From Undaria pinnatifida (lineage: Eukaryota > Sar > Phaeophyceae > Laminariales > Alariaceae), in assembly GCA_012845835.1 (NCBI GenBank), contig JABAKD010000029.1, positions 13,737,892 to 13,801,891 of the forward strand: DNA of 64,000 bases, given 5' to 3'. The notes beneath the pieces are model-generated. The model was not told the origin of the DNA, did not search any database, and saw nothing but the letters and a program-made list of their open reading frames with translations. The first letter of the stretch is position 1. The number at the start of each line of letters is the position of its first letter. Below, one piece after another: positions 45,051 through 56,085 of the stretch. Made by a program: the position numbers and the translations under genes.

Positions 45051-45270
45051 CGAACGTTGACAACACAAAGCAGTAAGCCAGATGGGCACACACACACCAC
45101 TTCCCCCCCCCGCCCACCCCCCCCCGTATGTTCTTTTCCCCCGTCGGTGGCAAGGAAAGGTGACAAAATGCGACAAAAACACACCAAACAAAATGCTGTT
45201 TCTAAAAACATCACATGCCATCGTTGGCTGCTTCTCCCCCTGCTCCGCCTCTGAATACTTTTTGTGTCAG

Positions 45271-45363
45271 CTTTTGAGGTACGACTGGTCGGACCGCTGC
45301 ACCGCCCGAGAGTCGTTGAGGCATCCCTACTTCAGAGAAATTCGAGAAGTGGACCTCAGAAAG
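45271..45363 (+). CDS. MOK: MOK exon 6 (residues 272-302), end of kinase domain
   Basis: After TTTTTGTGTCAG, encodes LLRYDWSDRCTARESLRHPY then FREIREVDLRK. It contains the subdomain XI Arg within the YD..DR.TA...L.HPYF signature that closes CMGC kinase domains. The donor is AGAAAG|GTAAGG, phase 0. Confidence 0.94.
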
Positions 45364-45539
45364 GTAAGGGCAACGATAATGAGCATGCTTCGTATGCGAA
45401 GTAGTGTTCATGAGTACAGACTAAGCAATAAAAAAGTATGGGCTTGTCCGCGTTACTTGCCGGGTGGCTTGCGGGGTGGCTAAATATTTGTTCTTTAGTT
45501 TTTGAAAGAGCTTTGTCCCCCTTTTTACCTCAAGACAAG

Positions 45540-45584
45540 AAATACCCGGGGCTTCAAGCCCACCATCTCCCGAAGGGGAACACT
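45540..45584 (+). CDS. MOK: Candidate MOK micro-exon (15 codons)
   Basis: A 45-bp phase-0/phase-0 segment reads KYPGLQAHHLPKGNT. It lies between a C/T tract ending ACAAG and a strong donor (ACT|GTAAGC). It would join exon 6 to exon 7 without a frame change. The peptide has no recognised motif, so transcript evidence is needed. If skipped, exon 6 joins 46151 directly, also in frame. Confidence 0.4.
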
Positions 45585-45824
45585 GTAAGCGTGTGTACGT
45601 ATAGTAAGGAGGACATGTACTCTGGGTTACCTTGGCACCAAACCTTGCAGACGTCGGGCAGATGATCTATCCCCACCTGACGATCGAGATATTTCCAGGG
45701 AATGTCTGTGTGGGCTGGCTCGTGATACCCAGTGAGAACCGTGCGATCTGCATGATTTTAGTAAGTGTTTCTAAGATTGGATCTGTGCTCTTAAAAATAC
45801 AGATCCTGCAATAGATATAATAAC

Positions 45825-46070
45825 GGCATATACAGGATATATATGATATATGTGATCTATATGATCTATATGAACTATATCATCTCTATGGTCTATGTGA
45901 TCTAGATGATCTATATTACCTGTGTGATCTATATGATCTACATGATCTATGTGGTTTATATGGTCTGGATGACCTATGTGATATATGAAATCTATGTGAT
46001 ATATGTGATCTATATGATCAAGACGATCTAGATGATCTAGATGATCTAGATGATCTACGTGAGGTGTGCA
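45825..46070. repeat. (GATCTATAT)n-type array in the MOK intron before exon 7
   Basis: About 25 units of ATGATCTATAT/GTGATCTAT and, at the right end, GATCTAGAT. It ends about 80 bp before the next exon. Confidence 0.9.
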
Positions 46071-46150
46071 ATGGCTGTCTTTTTGGCGTCGTATGCAGTA
46101 ACACACGTTCTCGCACTTCCCCCGTACCCACCGGATGCTGCCCTCTGCAG

Positions 46151-46249
46151 GCCCAGGCGGACTCAAGCTCAAAACTTGCGAGGGGGTCGACGGAAGACGG
46201 AGGGAACGACTCTGCAACGGTCGCTAGCAGCACCATTAAAGAACCCCAA
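46151..46249 (+). CDS. MOK: MOK exon 7, start of C-terminal tail
   Basis: After TGCCCTCTGCAG, a 99-bp phase-0 exon encodes 33 residues beginning AQADSSSKLARGSTEDGGND. It is Ser-, Asp- and Gly-rich and likely disordered. It ends CCCCAA|GTGAGG. The call rests on good splice sites, exact phase-0 ends and composition; the tail of MOK kinases is not conserved across phyla. Confidence 0.7.
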
Positions 46250-46531
46250 GTGAGGCATGATGCTTGCTTTGACGGCTCGGGGCTAGTGCACTTGTAGTTT
46301 CGTCTTCATGCCCTACATAGCCCTACTTGGGCCCTTTGGGGGCTTGGTTGTTCTTGGTTGTAGTGTAGACGGGAAATTGCCTTGGTTATAGAACAGAGAG
46401 AACGTGACTTGTCGTACCTTAAAGGATCAAGAGTGATTTGATCGTAGTGTGGAGGGAAGAAGCGGCTGGATTATTTGCTTCTCCAAACGATACCCTCTTC
46501 CCCGCCCCACCCCCCTGCCCCCCCGCTCCAG

Positions 46532-47228
46532 ATCGCACACCGGACTTCATTAGACGGGGGACAACCGGGAAAAGCCCTCCCAACCATTGGCCAAGCAGGA
46601 TCAACACTGGTTGGCAGCGGCGGTGGAGCAGGCGCAGGAGGAGGAGGAGGAGGAGCAGGCGGGACCAACTCCCACGCCAACGGAACAAGCGGAGGCCCCA
46701 GTGCGAGCGTAAGCGCAGCAAATGGCGGGGGCGGTGGTGGGGGCGGGGGCGGGGGCGGTGGGGGGGTTGGGGGGGGGGGGGGGCGGAGGAGGCGGAGCCG
46801 GGGCGGGGGGAGGGAAAAAACACCCTAAGATAGCTAAAACTGGGTCGCTTGCACGAGGGCTCGGCGGGGGTAGGTACAGCTTTGGTGGCGGCGGGGGCGG
46901 GGGTGGGGGGGTGGGTGGGGGAGGGGGTGCTAGCAACAGCAACGGTAACTCTGGAGGGCCTGGGGGTGGTGGTGGCGGTGTCGGGCCCGGTGCCACGGCG
47001 TCTGGGGCGGGCGGGGGGGGTAACGGAGCCGGGGCAGGTGGGATGGGGGAATCGGCCGAAGAAAGTGCTTTGCCCCCGATTATGGGCATTTTGGGGAGCA
47101 GCACAAAGGGCATTGCGGACGCGGGGGCGGGAGGCGGAGCGGGGAGTCATGGCGCTGCGGGTAATGGGGGCGGGGGAGGAGGAGCAGGGGGAGGGGGAGG
47201 GAGATACGGAGGGCACTCGGTCGGGCAG
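46532..47228 (+). CDS. MOK: MOK exon 8, Gly-rich tail exon with a frame break in poly(G)
   Basis: After CCGCTCCAG, the frame reads IAHRTSLDGGQPGKALPTIG and runs into long Gly stretches. A stop at 46826-46828 closes this frame after an Arg-rich stretch. The frame one base over continues as Gly-rich protein with conserved-looking islands (KKHPKIAKTGSLARGLGGG, ESALPPIMGILG) to HSVGQ|GTACGT. The exon is 697 bp, one more than a multiple of three. A single surplus base in the long G run around 46760-46785 would explain both facts. LPTI and LPPI islands recall the LPTI near the end of human MOK, but that similarity is short and may be chance. Confidence 0.65.
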
Positions 47229-47639
47229 GTACGTTCGTTCGGTGTGAGTTGGTAGCTGTGAATGAGATGAAACTGGTGTGTGTGCCCTCTAGTTTTCGGT
47301 CGATGTTGTGGCATACCGCTTTCTGATATTGTGTCGTGTCGGCTGCTGAGATATGTTGTTCGCCACACGTTCGTTACTCTTGAAAGGGAAAACGTAAATA
47401 TGAAAAACATAAAAGCACTGCTGTGCTTGACTTGGCGGTTTCGGGGACAGCCGCTCAGGATAGAAATTGACCAGCGATGCGTTGTACTTCGGAAGAAAAA
47501 TGGTACCTTTCGCTCCTGAAATGTAATCACCTGGTTGATATTAATATCGATATTAAGCGGTCATTGTTTTTCGGGACATATTGATAATACACCGTAAGCT
47601 CAAATACTATTGTAGATGTTTGTCCTTGGCCCCTTCAGG

Positions 47640-47770
47640 TCTGCGCATCTCATGGGTGAGGCGTACGTTGCGCTAACCAAGCGCAAAGCGCCGTGAGGTG
47701 TTCGGCGCCTCGCATGAAGGGTGAACTGCAATTTTCCAAGGAGGGGGGGGGGAGGGGGGGGGGCGGCAGG
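47640..47770 (-). repeat. Dispersed repeat R3 fragment in MOK intron 8
   Basis: GCGCAAAGCGCCGTGAGGTG, TTCGGCGCCTCGCATGAAGG and GTGAACTGCA, bordered by runs of G (47743-47780). Confidence 0.65.
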
Positions 47771-47877
47771 GGGGGGGGTTATCAAGAAGCCACTCTCAGA
47801 CGGCAAAAAATAGCCAGGGCACCTCTACCGTCGTAGCACATGTCGTTTAGACATACCAGGCAGTACCTGATACTGGC

Positions 47878-48200
47878 GCGGGCTACGATAGAGGAGAAAG
47901 CAGCACGTTTTTTTCTTCAAGGTTCCTCATTTTGGGAGCTTCCAACCCCATTTTTTCCCTACTTTTAACTCCAAGTGTTTTGTCCCCATGTCGGGAGTGC
48001 GGTGCTAAAAGGGTCAAGACCTCTCCCTTTTGAAAAACTGATGCGGAGGAGAAACAAAAAAAAAAAATTCCATGGCCTAAGGTGCACAACCAGGATCATG
48101 CAACACCGAAAAAAGAATGCAGCGTATTTACGACGATTTTTTCGGGGTTTAGGAGCCGCGTAATTCAGAAAGAAAACATCATTTACGCCAAAAAGAGGCG
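47878..48200 (+). repeat. Dispersed repeat R5, copy 2
   Basis: Collinear with 20283-20545: GGGCTACGATAGAGG, AAGACCTCTCCC, GGATCATGCAA, CGACGATTTTTTCGG and ATTCAGAAAG. Confidence 0.65.
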
Positions 48201-48425
48201 TGTGCATGTATGGTAGAGATGCACAGCCAGACGGGCCCCATATTCTTCTTTTTGCAACAGATACACCAAATTCATGCCCCTAGAAGTCGGAAACCGGGGC
48301 AAAAAGGTTTTCCATGATTCCGGGAGGCGTGCGTGTATAGTAGAGATGCACAGTTATATGGTTATTTTGTAGGCGTGGGTGTTTAGTAGAGATGCACAGC
48401 CAGACTGGCCCCATGCTGTTATTTT
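48190..48425 (+). repeat. Short tandem repeat in MOK intron 8
   Basis: Three copies of (G/T)AGGCGTG(T/C/G)G, TATAGTAGAGATGCACAG and, in two, CCAGACGGGCCCCAT. Confidence 0.65.
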
Positions 48426-48580
48426 GTGACAAATACGCCATAACCACTGAGCTAGCAGTCACCGGCCGATAGCCAGTTTGAGCTATCAGCCAGTCAACCC
48501 ACCGAGCCACTAGTAGTAGTCAGCCATACTCATTGAGGTGACCGTCGACCCTACCTCCCTCATCTTCCACGCCAATAAAG

Positions 48581-48739
48581 GGTGGATCGAAGGCGTCTTC
48601 AAAGAAAAAGAAGAAAAATCGCGGCTATCACGACGGCAACATACGGAGCAAGTACAACGGCATGGCTGGCGGTGGTGGGGCCGGCGGCGGCGGAGGTGGA
48701 GGAGGGAATGGAAACGGGACCGGTTTCGGCAACGCAAAG
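48581..48739 (+). CDS. MOK: MOK exon 9, basic and Gly-rich tail exon
   Basis: A 159-bp phase-0 segment from AATAAAG|GGTGGA to GCAAAG|GTGCTT. It encodes GGSKASSKKKKKNRGYHDGN, then IRSKYNGMAGGGG and a poly-Gly/Asn run ending GTGFGNAK. The composition continues that of exon 8. The polybasic KKKKK could act as a nuclear or acidic-surface targeting patch; that is inference. An alternative acceptor at 48604 would shorten it by eight codons in frame. Confidence 0.55.
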
Positions 48740-50812
48740 GTGCTTACCGGTGTTTCTGTCCCAAACCGTCAATGTACTGATCAATTATTGTTATTGTGTA
48801 CACCATCTCACAGTGCAGAAATAAGAAAATGAGGGGGGGTGTTGTGAAAATTTACCAACTTTTTACTATTAACAGGTCAAGACGTTATCAATGTTCATGC
48901 TTCAGGGAGACGATAACCCAGCAACTTGCCCAAGGAGATACCTAAGAATAGCAAATAGGAGTGAGGTCTATTTATTTCACCTGATTGAACCTTACTTTTT
49001 TTGTTACAGACATGTTCAACACATACCCGTCGTCTCCCTTTACACCATAAAAAAATAGTGTCAATTTTCTCGAATCAGAGGTACAAAATCAAGGGAGAAG
49101 GGTGGCGCGCCGCACGGTCAGCACACACGCGCGCCGTGATCGACACATGCTGCGGAGGTAGAGGTGTGCCTTGTTTTGGTTTCCGAGGTTCCTAGCAGCA
49201 AGTTGAGGAGTTATATTTACCTTATGAGGCCATAACTGACGTGAGGGGGAGAGCACGAAACCCAAGTGCTACCCGATATGGACAATCCAATCGGCCTGGG
49301 TATACTCGTACGTTTCGTTTCTTTTTTATATATACTGAAATTCCGCCGATGTTAGTCGTTCTACGGTATTCGTAGCCCTCCCAACTTTTCTCTAACGAAA
49401 TCGCCGGTTTCAAAACCAGCTCCCGGCCGTATCTCCTGAATAGAAATACGGTGCCCCTGCCACCCCGACGGTCATCGTTCGATAGTTCTTCCTTTGCAGA
49501 CAAGAAAATATATTAAGATTAAGCTTTCATACCATTCTTCCTCGTGCCGAGCAATCGTGAAACCTTAGTTAAAAGAAAATCGATGGCTTTTTGGTTTTTT
49601 GGAGGGGGCTATGGTAGAATCAGTCATTTTGGGTTTTTAAACTGGACTTCCGTGTACTTTGGGTTAAGGATGCCCGTCCGTTGAAAACACCGCGCTTGGT
49701 ATTTATGTTGTCGATCGACGTACATGTCTACCTGGACTCTAGAAGGTTTGATTAATGCGAGTGACAAATTCTGTTCATGGTTTAAATGCGCCAGCATCAA
49801 GGAGGGATGGATGTGCCATAATCTGTCCGCTCTCCGTAAGATGCGCGTTCTACGGCTATTACTAGTTGCACCGCCGTCTCGGGTCGCTGTGCTGGCCGAC
49901 CTAGAGCAAGGCTCCTTGGTGTTCGCTCGCGACAGGGGTCGATAAAGTACTTTCTCCTGGAAAACTACCAACGCTGCGCTGTCGTCAGTTTATCAAGCGG
50001 AAGTTTCTCGTAACGTGCTTCTACATATATACGATTGACTATGACTTCAGCTTACCGACTGCTAAACTAGTTGCGCTCCGCGTGGGCTACCATACTATAC
50101 CGCTTTTGCACCATGTATTCGAGTACGTGCAGTAGATATACCGCACAATGATAGCAGTCGTGCTTATGTTTCAATGCGCCACTCCGTGCTACTGAGCACT
50201 GAACACCCTATGTTACCGATCAGCTACTCGGTAGGGTACTGGCTGCTGCTGTAGCGAAGTGTCTGTCACCAACACGACCTCTCGATGGAACTGACACCGT
50301 CAATTTTTGTATTCAACCTTGAATGGCATGGCACTTGATAACTTGATACTGGATGCAACTATTTTGTAACCCCGATAACCTGCCGATCAACAGGTTTTGC
50401 GGCAGAGAAGGTGGCCTACCGATTAGGCAACAATGTAGCAGCAAGTTCAGGCCCGTGCAAGAAGGAGTCTTGTCACCGCTGGTGATCGTGGCTCACGTAC
50501 GCTGCAAGATATGACTCGAAAATAATACTCCAGTGATCAGTTAGTTGGCTGACTGCTAGCGCAGTGGTCACTATGGTGTATATCTGGCATCCTCTCCTTT
50601 CCTTTTCCTTGTCCTTCCAGCAACCCTCTTCCTCTCCCTTTCTCCTCCCGCAAGGATCCTAACGTATGTGATGACGTACGGTTTTACCCTCCAATCTCTT
50701 TCCGTACTATTGTTTTGATGTGTCCCGCTTACCATCCTAAAATATGCAGCATGGGCTCGCTTCCTTTCCTTCCACTGCCTCCCAAAATCCACCCCTTCCC
50801 CATCTCACACAG
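48740..50812. other. MOK intron 9
   Basis: About 2 kb with an R7 repeat (49365-49510) and otherwise no recognised feature. The + frame 49724-49945 has no family resemblance. The end is a strong C/T tract (50590-50640 and 50760-50808). Confidence 0.4.
49365..49510 (-). repeat. Dispersed repeat R7, copy 1
   Basis: On the minus strand: GAACTATCGAACGATGACCG, GGGTGGCAGGGG, CGGGAGCTGGTTTTGAAACC, GGCGATTTCGTTAGAGAAAA and GTTGGGAGGGCTA. A direct counterpart is on the + strand at 52525-52680. Confidence 0.65.
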
Positions 50813-51052
50813 GGGTATGGCATGACGTCCCGCAGCAGTTTCTCGCTGATGCAAGCGTCGGGTGCAGGAGGCGCTGGAGGCGGAGGGGGCAGCGGGGGCA
50901 CGGGGAGCAGCGTGGGCTACGGCATCGCAAACGGAGGCGGGGGCGGGGCGGGGGCTGGGGGGGGCAGCGTGCCCGGGGGTGGCATTCCGGTTCAAGCACC
51001 AGAGCGGACACGAGCCGGCAAGAACACCACTCGATACCGGCAATTGCGCTGA
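50813..51052 (+). CDS. MOK: MOK exon 10, terminal exon
   Basis: After a long pyrimidine tract ending TCACACAG, a phase-0 frame of 79 codons encodes GYGMTSRSSFSLMQASGAGG, more Gly/Ser/Ala-rich sequence, then PVQAPERTRAGKNTTRYRQL and Arg before TGA (51050-51052). The basic, non-repetitive end after the Gly run looks like a real C-terminus. Continuity with exon 9 rests on shared composition and phase 0. Confidence 0.65.
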   Translation, partial: GYGMTSRSSFSLMQASGAGGAGGGGGSGGTGSSVGYGIANGGGGGAGAGGGSVPGGGIPVQAPERTRAGKNTTRYRQLR

Positions 51053-51640
51053 CAAAAACATTGCTGTTGCTATGGCGGTAGCGGCGGCGGCGGTGGTGGT
51101 GGTGGTGGTGGTGGTTGTATTGGTGGTGATGGTGTTGGTGGTGGTTGGGTGGAGCCTCCTTCTTCGAGTCCCCTTTTAGTAGTCTAGTGGTTTTCGTTTT
51201 CGTTCAAGATTTCGACTTTCAATTGTTCACGTCGTGTTTCTGTTTTTCTTCCAAATTTTTCAGTGGATGGAGCGGTTTCTTCAGTTTTTTTTTTTTTTTT
51301 ATATACATTTGTCTGGTTGCTTTATTCTTGGTGAGCGCGCGTACTGTTGAGTTGATGCTGTTGTTGTTGCTGCTGTTGTACTCTATTTGGTCGTGTGGGT
51401 ATTTACTACTTACCTGGTACCTCTCAAGTGTTGTATGATACTGTTGTATGATATTCTATCCCTAAAGCTAGTAATAGTCGCAGGGGGCATTGCCGGTTAT
51501 ATGCCGCTCTCGCCATTGTTCAAAGAATGCTGTAACAGGGTGACTAGTGTGACTCAACAGGATAAGTTGCCACCTTTGCTGGCATGAGCGTCCTGGTCCG
51601 ATGCTAGGGGGCTTCATAAAACAAAATAAAATGCACCTTC
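51053..51640 (+). other. Probable MOK 3' UTR and flank
   Basis: Contains a (GGT)n/(GGC)n tract (51070-51160) and T-rich stretches (a run of 17-18 T near 51284-51301). No clear polyadenylation signal. No other gene seen. Confidence 0.4.
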
Positions 51641-51850
51641 TGTGTTTTTTTCTCATGTCACCGAACGCGCGAAAGCGCGAGTTGGCAAAAATCGATGAAA
51701 CTCGACGGGCAGGGGGAACGCCGAACCCTATGCGCGATAAAAATGAGGGCGTGTAGCGGGGGGGGAGAAGGAAAGACATCTGTGACGGCAGCTTGTCCAG
51801 AAGGTCGTTGAGTGTAAAAGCTCATGCGAATTGAGCTGGAGAGTAAAAGT
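51640..51850 (-). repeat. Dispersed repeat R1 copy downstream of MOK
   Basis: Inverted R1: GCGCGAAAGCGCGAGTTGGC, AAAAATCGATGAAA, CTATGCGCGATAAAAATGAG with a run of G, and CTTGTCCAGAAGGTCGTTGA. Confidence 0.7.
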
Positions 51851-52524
51851 GATGATGCATATATTTTTTTATACACTTCGAGCTTCTGCACAAACAAAAC
51901 GCTTCTCACGAGCACCCTGGAAACCCCGATGGCGGTACTTCCGGGGGACAAAAGCGCAGAACATGTTGCATGCGCGTGGCGCATGCATATGTGTGTACCT
52001 GTGTTTCCGTCTATATCCTGCTCGAGCGGAACGACATTCGGAACGGGCACTGCGTGGCAACCACGAAAAAAAAAGAAGGACGAGAAGGAGACAGAGATCA
52101 CGAAAGAAATGTGGCGAACGAGCGATTACATATATACATATTGTCTAGAGTACTTTATGGTCTCTGCTGCCAACCCCCCAAAGGGTCATCCCACGATAGG
52201 GGGTGCAGCAGAAGTTTCTAAGAAGTTTCTGCGCTCCTAACATGAGGAACTCAACGTCTCGAAACCCGACACCTGGTACATGACTTCGAAGACATTCGTT
52301 CGCGCAGCCCGACCAATATCTCTACGCGGTGGTCCTAAAAACAACCATTGTACCGGTATTTTTTTTTCAAACTAATTGACATACACACTTGAGGAGCTCA
52401 ACCGGTAAAAAAAACCAACTTGGATTATTCTACGATAGCGCCCCCCCAAATAAAACCGGTGATTTTCTTTAACGAACGAACGTTTTCATGGCTGCTCGAC
52501 ACAAGGAAGGATGCTATGGAAACA
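51851..52524. other. No recognisable feature
   Basis: Only overlapping short frames without family resemblance. Confidence 0.3.
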
Positions 52525-52680
52525 ATCTCTTCGTGTATGTTTCCGCTTGGAAAGGACTATTGAACGACGACGTCCGGGTGGCAAGGGGTGCAAGAGACAT
52601 AACCGGGAGCTGGTTTCAAAACCGGCGATTTCATTCAAGAAAAGTTGAGGGGGCTAACGTAGTAAGACTCACTTGGCCCA
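52525..52680 (+). repeat. Dispersed repeat R7, copy 2
   Basis: GGACTATTGAACGACGACG, GGGTGGCAAGGGG, CCGGGAGCTGGTTTCAAAAC and CGGCGATTTCATTCAAGAAA: the inverted partner of 49365-49510. Confidence 0.65.
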
Positions 52681-54004
52681 ACAAGTGTAACTAACCCCAA
52701 CCGCGGGATGCCTCCGTGGGATGACTCCAAAACCGTTTCCGAAGCGTTCTCGACGTTTCTTGGTTTCTGTAGTTGAAAAATGCCCGCCGATTCGAACTTT
52801 TAGTAGTGGCATTCTACACCTGTTCGGTATATTAAGCAATACAGGAAATAGGCCTGGCATGTCGGATCGCCTGGCGTGCTGCTCGCCGGAAACACCACGT
52901 CTCCGGGATTTACTATTCAGCGGTACGACCTGGAGAGACGGAGTCGTCACGACTGAAGGAGCACATACATCCCATGAGGCAAGAAGAAGGCAACATTCAT
53001 CACATACTTGATCACGGCTGCTACGTCCAACGTCCAACAGTACGAGCAGCACAACGTTTGCTTGCACGTCAGGCCAATCAATAGCTCGTATGACACGAGG
53101 CAAAAAGCGTCCCTTTCGGGATGTGGTTGATTTGGAGTCCCGGGGGTGTCTTTAAGTTGAAAACGGGGAAGAAAAATGGTCTTGGAAAAAACCAAGGAAG
53201 AACAGTTAGACGCACCGCCCAAGTAATCCGACCAGAAACGCCGACCAGCTCAAAAAAGTTTATCGTGGGAGCCGCGCCGGAATTAATTGCGGACCCATGC
53301 GTCACCTGCTCCGGGCTATTTGCCCGTTGCGTAGGTCGCCTGCGCTCGCAAGCTGCTTGCGCCAGTCGGGCCGAAAAGTCTGCAAAAGCGATCCCGCTTG
53401 GGCTGGTCGTATCGACCACCGCACACGAATTTATAAGGAGTTCTACAGGAGATATCTCACCAAGGAACGGCTTACGTGGTACCCGTATGTGTGTAGCGAG
53501 GCTACATCAGCGTAAGGCCGCCGCGAAGGTCGAGAAAGGCGTGTGGCCATGACCGGTGGAGGGTTGGCAAGGTGCTTGCGGCTGCAACATCGATCACAGC
53601 AGTACCGTGCGTTAGCGGCTGCCACTACTCCCGATTCTGCTCTGCGCTGCTTGTTTTGCGGTAGACCCACGAACGAATCAAACGGCATACACACCTGTAA
53701 AAGGACGGCCTTTTTTCGCGCACCCCACTCAGATTGTTCGGGGTACTCTATAGACTATATATCTACATACCTGGTATATGATAAGGCCAGTCGGCGAAGG
53801 ACCAAGCGAGTCTGATGGCGTATACTCGGATGGACTCGAGGCGTCGGTTGCATTGCGTTGCGCGCATTTTGGCTGGGTGCTTGTAATTGTTGCTCTGCTA
53901 CACGCGCCGACACAAAAATGCAAACGACCGAGTGGGCGAGTCGATCTACAGGTACTCTCGGACGCTGTGGCTCAGGGTTTCTGGGAAGGGCTTTTTAAGG
54001 GTCT
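52681..54004. other. Possible decayed coding sequence, unrecognised
   Basis: On the + strand, frames at 53297-53515 and 53543-53715 have protein-like stretches: RTRIYKEFYRRYLTKERLTW in one and ALRCLFCGRPTNESNGIHTC in the other, with a CxxC...HxC pattern. They sit in different frames with stops between, as in a degenerate transposase-like or zinc-binding protein. I cannot name a family. The minus-strand frame 52669-53103 also lacks a recognisable domain. Confidence 0.25.
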
Positions 54005-54370
54005 GGTCAAGCCTCACGGGTCGGGTCGGGTCCGGTCAGATCGGATCCAGTGGGGTCGGGTCACCTGACCCAACCCCCACCCGTAACATTTGAAAAAAAA
54101 AACTGATCCGACCCGACCCGGTCCGTGAGATTTCAAACCTCCTGACTCGACCCGACCCGACCCGACCCGTGAGATTTAAAAAGCTCACGACCCGACCCGG
54201 CCTGACCCAACCATGAGGTTTTGAATACCTCCTGACTCGACCGACCCGACCCGCCGGGCTCCGACTGACCCGTGAGATGCAGATCATGTCACGGATCGGG
54301 TTAATTAAACCCGTCATATTTTTTCTCCCAACCCACGGGTTCGACCCGCGGATCCGACCCGCCGGTCGGC
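54005..54370. repeat. Degenerate (GACCC)n/(GGGTC)n array
   Basis: Repeats of GGGTCGGGTC, then on the other strand GACCCGACCCG, separated by GTGAGATTT(C/A)AAA spacers. Both orientations are present. Confidence 0.85.
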
Positions 54371-54654
54371 GCTTCGAAAACAGTTTAGTCTGTACGAGTA
54401 CCCTGAATCGGTGTGTGGGCGGAGTGTGGTTGTTGTTGTTGTTGTTGTTGTTGTTGTTGCTGTTATTCTCACATTGACTCGCATAATCAAGCCCGTGGTC
54501 ACAGGACAGGCTTCATCAGTGAGTAATGTTGACTGACACCACTGCACAGGCAACACTTCTCTGGGTAACGCGGCGTCAACCATCGTAATAGCATACAATT
54601 TCGGGCAATGTAATCTCTATGCAAAGATCCTGTTATGTTTTGCTGTATTAAATT

Positions 54655-55025
54655 GTCAGCCGGTCGCCCCCGGCCCGGTGGCCTAGTGGTTTTACCCTCG
54701 GATACTACTAACGTTTGTTTGTCCTTGAGGTCGATTCCCACCATGATGAGATTTGACTTTATTTGCAAAAATGCCAAAATAAAAAAGGGATCAACTGCGG
54801 AGAGCGCCTAGCAGCGAGGGTAGGTACAATTCGACGCGAGTCGACGAGGGAAGAAAATGCTGACTTCTTCTCGCGATAAAAACGAAGGCACGTGACGTAG
54901 AGGGGAGGGAGGAGGAGGGCCCGCTATGTGACCCCGGATCTGAGTTACTACTGGGAGGGACCGCGAGAGTGGTGCGAGGATAATAAATGGGATTAACGAA
55001 AAAAAAATGCTGCAAAGATATGTAA
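54655..55025 (+). repeat. tRNA-derived SINE S1 inside E1 copy 2
   Basis: Head CCCGGTGGCCTAGTGG (A box), TTTTACCCTCGGATACTACT, TTGAGGTCGATTCCCACC (B box), then the S1 body to AATAAATGGGATTAACG and a run of A. The same SINE sits at the same place in E1 copy 1. It was therefore part of E1 before the two copies separated. Confidence 0.75.
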
Positions 55026-56022
55026 TTACTACCACACAGCACCCCTATCCTTTTCCGGGATTTTTTTTCATGTATGTGTCCATTCTTCACTGACAGATTA
55101 CTTTTTTTGGTGCAGTAGCAGTACATCCTGAAAGAAGATACTAGAGTGTCTGCGCCTATTTTTTTTTCTGAAGTTGGACTTTCAGTCGGAAATGGAAAAT
55201 ACTTCTTGCAAACATCGACCTTTTCCACTGTGCGCATAGTCCGAAAAGAAAAAATACTACTACCAGTGAATAGTATTCAAGTCTCTAAGTAGAAAATACA
55301 CACGGCACTGTGTCAGCAGTCGTCATGGTAGACACTCCGGATATTATTTATTGAGGGGACACGTCCGATTTCGATAACGTGAAAGCACCCGCGAAGCAAA
55401 GACAGCAGATACACATATCCCGTCTTCCCGAGTAAAAACAGAGAAGAAGCGCTACGCCAACCTCCCGTACGAGTAAAGCCACCCCGCATCTATCTTAGAA
55501 AACGCCACCGCAACGAGAGATAGCTCTCCTTTTCTTCGTTTTCCTCCTCGCCCGTGACCACGCAGACCAACCAATGCGACAGCCTTCAGGTAATAATAAA
55601 CAGAGCTCTTCTTCCAAAACTCGCCGGCTGACATGGCCCCATGTCGACGCTTGATGCAAACAGACTTTGCATCCTGTCGACTTCATACCTCCAATGCCAC
55701 GGGGACAGCAGTGCAGTCTCTTCATCCATGACAAGTCCTCTTTCGTTTCGCCTAGAGGCGAAGCAGGTTCTCGATACTCTTTTCGGTATTTTTGTTTGAT
55801 ATACGCCAACTATTACTGAGCGGCGCGTTCAACAACAGCAGTGTGTTTCGCTTATCCTTGCATTCTTTGTTGTATATGACGTTTTGCTTCTGTCAAATTA
55901 CGCCCTTCATAACCCCATGTTCGTATTAAACTCTTGGCATTACTTTAATGTTCAATGAATGTCAAATCGGACAGCTAAACGTTAACTTGTCGAAGTGCTG
56001 CCCTGCCCTACCCGAAGCATGG

Positions 56023-56051
56023 ATGGGCGCCGGCGATATGCCGGCGCCCAT
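56023..56051. repeat. Conserved hairpin H1, copy d
   Basis: ATGGGCGCCGGC, loop GATAT, GCCGGCGCCCAT: a perfect 12-bp stem. Stem position 6 is C-G. Confidence 0.9.
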
Positions 56052-56085
56052 GCGATGCCCTTGTAAATAATATAAGAAGAAAATA

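Larger units (their letters stand above)
54422..56085 (-). repeat. Element E1 copy 2, inverted
   Basis: Inverse of 24520-26155 over about 1.65 kb: (GTT)n at the left edge, TTCTCACATTGACTCGCATA, an embedded S1 SINE (54655-55025), a variable middle, and hairpin H1 (56023-56051) at the right. Frames in the shared region (for example 55495-55809 on the minus strand) are not preserved in the other copy. Confidence 0.75.

Noticed and set aside
46419-47216. Long minus-strand Pro-rich frame opposite MOK exon 8
   Set aside because: It is the antisense of Gly-rich codons; the + strand has splice sites and continuity with the kinase.
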